A DNA stretch of 64,000 nt from Talinum fruticosum (taxonomy: Eukaryota; Streptophyta; Magnoliopsida; Caryophyllales; Talinaceae), in the NCBI GenBank assembly GCA_021018815.1, contig JAITYX010000022.1, positions 372,001 through 436,000 of the forward strand. The letters are read 5' to 3'. The position numbers and the translations under genes are program-made. The notes beneath the pieces are model-generated. The model had not been told where the DNA came from. It saw nothing but the letters and a program-made list of their open reading frames with translations, and did not search any database. Positions 60,372 to 64,000 of this stretch are shown piece after piece (position 1 is the stretch's first letter; each line of letters starts with the position of its first letter).

Positions 60372-61164
60372 AGAGTTCTTAAGATTTTTTATGGCAATGT
60401 TTTATGCACTTTTGCGTGCAATAGTTGATTGTTTAAGTAATAGCATAAGCAAACAGTATAATCAACAGTATAGTGACATCAACTTTCTAATAACCCACTT
60501 ACACATTAACATTTCCAGAACTCACAGTTGGTCTTCAATGATGGAAACAATTTTTGGGGACTTACCTCATTAAATTATTTTCTCTTGAAAAAAAAATCCT
60601 AAAAAGAGCCAAACAGAACTCTAGAAAATAGCAACATTAAAATACTTTTTGGGATCTAAGATTTATTAGATAGGCTTTTAGATAGGCTATCTAAACAACA
60701 ACCCCTTATCACATTTTAATTGTTTGTTAAGTTACAACTTAGAAAGGCGGCGGCAACCATTCTGGAATGAAGAAAGGCCACGATATTAACCATGAAAACA
60801 GTTCTGAAATGGAGAAAGGCATTTATATATTTAAGTTATTAATTTTTTCAGTAACTTATATGATATGTGATATATTTTTTATTCATATCTACTTGTGGCA
60901 AACCCTGTTATGGTTATGCCAATATAGGGCTATAAAAATGAATATTTTCAAGACAAGTACCAAAGCTAGTTTAATGAACCTTTTTTTGAAAAATTCACCT
61001 TATGACAACTATGAATTGATACGTGGCTACTGTATTAGTACAATTCTGGGATACCACAACCATTATTGCCATTGAATCAAAATCACATTTTGAATTCTTG
61101 CTTTGAAGGTCCCTAGAAGAATGTAACCTATCTTATGATGGTAATAAGTGTGTGCGTGTAGGGG

Positions 61165-61225
61165 GTGTGTGTGTGTGTGTGTGTGTGTGCGCACGCGCAA
61201 GAGTGTGAGTGTGTGTGTGGTGTGT
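61165..61225. repeat. (TG)n plus GCGCACGCGC alternating tract
   Basis: A TG run of about 12 units passes directly into GCGCACGCGC, then a second TG-rich stretch. This long alternating purine-pyrimidine tract is prone to Z-DNA and lies in the presumed first intron of the coatomer gene. Confidence 0.8.
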
Positions 61226-62082
61226 TTATGTTTTGGTAAAGATAGGCCACTTCATCCAGCAAAATTAGGGGTTAGCCTGGTAGCGGGAGTGAGCTAATCC
61301 CTCTAAGCAACCAAGCAACAATCCTGTCCAAACAAGAGACCCAGAAATATGAATTGAACCAAGGTCAGCTTGAGGAAGGTGCAGCTGGTGTCATGCACCA
61401 CCTCATGATTATTTGTTATGATTTGTACATGTTAGACTACTTGTAATTGCCTGTGCGTCATCTTTCCCAACTTGACCAACTAATCTTCGTTTCTGTTTGC
61501 ACTAAAACGTGAAGGCTATGTTGTAATTATATTGTTTTAATGGAATTTTCATTTTGGAATCTGATCGACTGCCGGATGGTGCACATTGCTCCTTTCATCA
61601 TGTTGTCTTCAGTACAAATTTATCTGCTTTGCTGCATAGGCATTTTCCCTGCTTCTGCTGGCTTATGGCTCACAGATCGTGATTTTGCTATTATGTGGAC
61701 AAGCCACTGTTACATGGCTATTAGTAGTTTGCTCTGGTTGCCATATCAAATACGCATCTTTTTTTTTTCTTTTTTTTTTTATGAAAATCAATCTTCAATA
61801 TTTCCGTGACTGGTTTCACCCAAGATAATGCAATATCAAATACTGATATAAAATTCGTGGAAGGAATCTCAGAAAATAAAATTTGTTGGTAGCAGTCATG
61901 AAAATTTGTAGTTCCAGGAACTATTACAAGACTGAAATTTCTGTAAGAAATGATCTTTTCTTTGCCTATCTAGGCTGTCTTGCTCCTGATGTTTAAAAGT
62001 GCAATCTATTTCTTCATTAATGATAAAGAATAAGGAAAAAAAAAAAAAAAAGCATTCATCAGAACTGACCTTCGATTTCTGT

Positions 62083-64000
62083 ATGGCACAGGTTGTTCTT
62101 GCAGCTTCTATAGTAAGTAAATCTGGAAAGGGTACGTTCTCTTCTCTAAATCATAAACAAACCATATTTGGGGGAGGGGGTTATCAAGATTGATTTTCTT
62201 GAATGATGTGGTATTTCTGTGGTCTGAATTGACATGCAGACTTTTTCATCATGTCATAGTTGATCTATAACTCTAAGCTTTGACAAATGAGATAATATTT
62301 GTAATTTGTGGTCTACTATTGACTTAGATAGACACATTTATCTGCATTTTATACATACCAAAGATTTATGTAAGAAAATTGGTTATTAAGTGGTGTATGT
62401 TGTTCATAGATACAATTTCCCTGGTAGGTGAAAGCAGAAAGGAATAAGAATTGCTGGTCTGAGGATAAATCACATGTATAGCAGCACACATGAACGTCCA
62501 AAGAATCCATCTAAGGAAACAAATGAAAGAATTTGACTCTTTGGAGATGGGTGTCAATGTGGCATTTGAATTAAGAAGCCCTGTTGAATGGTTTAACCCT
62601 AGGTTCAATTCTTTAGTCAGGATGTTAGAGGGTTGGTATACGGAGAGTAATCACTGAAATGACGATGTCAGAGTCCTGGGGATGGATGAGAAAGGAGGTC
62701 ATATCTGCACCAGTGAATCTGTGGTTCTTGCATGTTCTTATGTATGACTTGATCTTGGTTCAGATATTATTTTTCTTGATTAAGTTCCAATATAGCTCAT
62801 TTTTCATATGCATTATATTATTTTGTTCCTGTCTCAGCTTAGCTGTAAGCCTGTAAATATTTAGTTTCCTTTCTTATCTTCAGATCCACAAGAAAATTTG
62901 GCTTCCTTCCCAGCACTTCATAGTTGAAGCCATATTTTTTGTTACTTCTTGTCCCTGTATAATTCTTGTTGTTATCCCTATTTACTTTGAAGATATAGCT
63001 GGGTTGTTTGGGTTATACAACAGTTCGATGCTTCTACCCACTGGTCCTGCCAAGCCACCAATTGTTTTCATGGCTATCATATTATGTTTTGCTTGAAGAA
63101 GTGTCATTCTTTTCCTTTATATAGTGCTACAGCATCTGAGTTTACTGTATTCGCTAAACAGAGAATCCACTCTACCTGTACCTACCTTGTAGGCGTGCAT
63201 GTGACTGTTTTTTTCATGCTATCTGTTCCACCTTTCCGATAAAGACTCAGAAGGTTATTTGAGTAGACGTTTGGAAGTTTTATTTGGTGTTCAGTATTTG
63301 GCTTGATGCTGCCAGTTCAGTTACTTGAGTAGTTATATTTTGTTAGGACTTTGAAGACTATGTCCCCCTTGGTTCTAGTTCTGGCAATGTCCATTTTTCC
63401 CCTCTTCATTTAGGTTGTTTCATAAAAGTTTCTAAAATGACTTGTTTTCAGATATCATTTGAGTGACAAGACTACCATCTTTTACAATTTTCTTTTGTAT
63501 TCCATACAGCACTTGTCTCAAGGCAGTTTGTGAGCATGTCCCGGATAAGGATTGAGGGCCTACTTGCTGCTTTTCCCAAACTGGTGGGAACAGGAAAACA
63601 GCACACTTTTGTTGAAACTGAGAATGTTCGCTATGTCTATCAGCCAATGGAAGCTCTTTACTTGATTCTTGTGACAAGCAAGCAGAGTAACATTTTGGAA
63701 GACTTGGAGACACTGAGGATGCTTTCTAAGCTTGTATCCTTTCTGTTGACTACCCTATATTTAATGCTCTTAAGTCTCAAGCAAATTTTTTTGCTAGACT
63801 GTCTTAGCCATAGGGACCTGCAGCCTTTTGGGGTGGGGAAATTGTAGAGTTACTAAGCATGTTAATTGTTGGAAATGGGTGCAATGACTCAGTATTGCTA
63901 ATTCCTTATGCATCTCCAGGTACCTGAATATACACTTTCTTTAGATGAGGACGGGATTTGCAAGAATGCTTTTGAGCTAATTTTTGCTTTTGATGAAGTC
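62083..64000 (+). CDS. coatomer subunit delta (delta-COP), 5' part, cut by window end
   Basis: A subunit of the COPI coat for Golgi-to-ER vesicles. Coding exons are 62083-62131, 63510-63733 and 63920 onward, running off the window. The start has [20 protein letters not shown], then [51 protein letters not shown] and [10 protein letters not shown]. This is the longin-like N-terminal domain, very conserved in plants. Splice phases agree. The ATG at 62083 gives MAQVVLAAS, two residues more than the usual MVVLAA start. Alternatively the family ATG could sit in an upstream exon spliced to GTTGTT at 62093, but the presumed leader exon (ending near 59820) has no suitable ATG. Divergent from PEX13. 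Confidence 0.9.

Noticed and set aside
1..64000. CRISPR arrays, operons and prokaryotic signals
   Set aside because: The DNA is clearly plant nuclear; the repeats are microsatellites, LTRs and TIRs.

Overview
This window is nuclear DNA of a flowering plant, most likely a eudicot. The supporting features are AT-rich intergenic sequence, spliced genes with GT-AG introns, Copia and Gypsy-type retrotransposon remains, MITEs, and plant-specific families: hevein/GH19 chitinase, PIP-like peptides, plant PEX13 and a SPARK-domain protein. The species cannot be fixed from sequence alone. The ORF starts supplied often fall on GTG or TTG, so starts were re-chosen at ATG.

Layout. 1-3.4 kb: AT-rich, no gene seen. 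3.6-5.6 kb: a class IV chitinase with a hevein domain. 7.1-14.3 kb: a Gypsy-like LTR relic followed directly by a decayed Copia element with both LTRs and an internal MITE. 14.6-15.5 kb: a second chitinase lacking the hevein domain. 16.5-21.6 kb: a second, truncated Copia relic split by another LTR-like insertion, then a broken NF-YC copy (21.7-22.2 kb). 23.1-31.5 kb: a small chitinase fragment and a minus-strand array of four PIP/PIPL-type secreted peptide precursors, each with a W-box-containing upstream module. Two further orphan modules suggest lost members. 33.2-42.2 kb: a minus-strand TBC-domain RabGAP gene of ten coding exons, carrying a 2.1 kb long-TIR element in an intron. 44.8-45.7 kb: a partial pseudogene copy of the next gene. 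46.3-51.6 kb: a SPARK-domain, At1g61900-like gene. 54.2-58.5 kb: PEX13, minus strand. 59.6-64 kb: the 5' part of the coatomer delta subunit gene, plus strand, divergent from PEX13 and cut by the window end.

How the parts relate. The left half is defence-flavoured: extracellular chitinases plus precursors of immune-type signalling peptides, with TTGACC W-boxes upstream of both. The right half is conserved housekeeping sequence: vesicle traffic (TBC RabGAP, delta-COP), peroxisome import (PEX13) and a cell-surface protein.

A data-quality point affects several genes. Both chitinases, the TBC gene and the SPARK gene carry single-base indels, nearly all inside C, G, A or T runs, and the reading frame resumes exactly afterwards. 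Sequencing or assembly homopolymer errors explain this better than independent loss of function. The most interesting biology is the PIP-like peptide cluster and its duplicated promoter modules.
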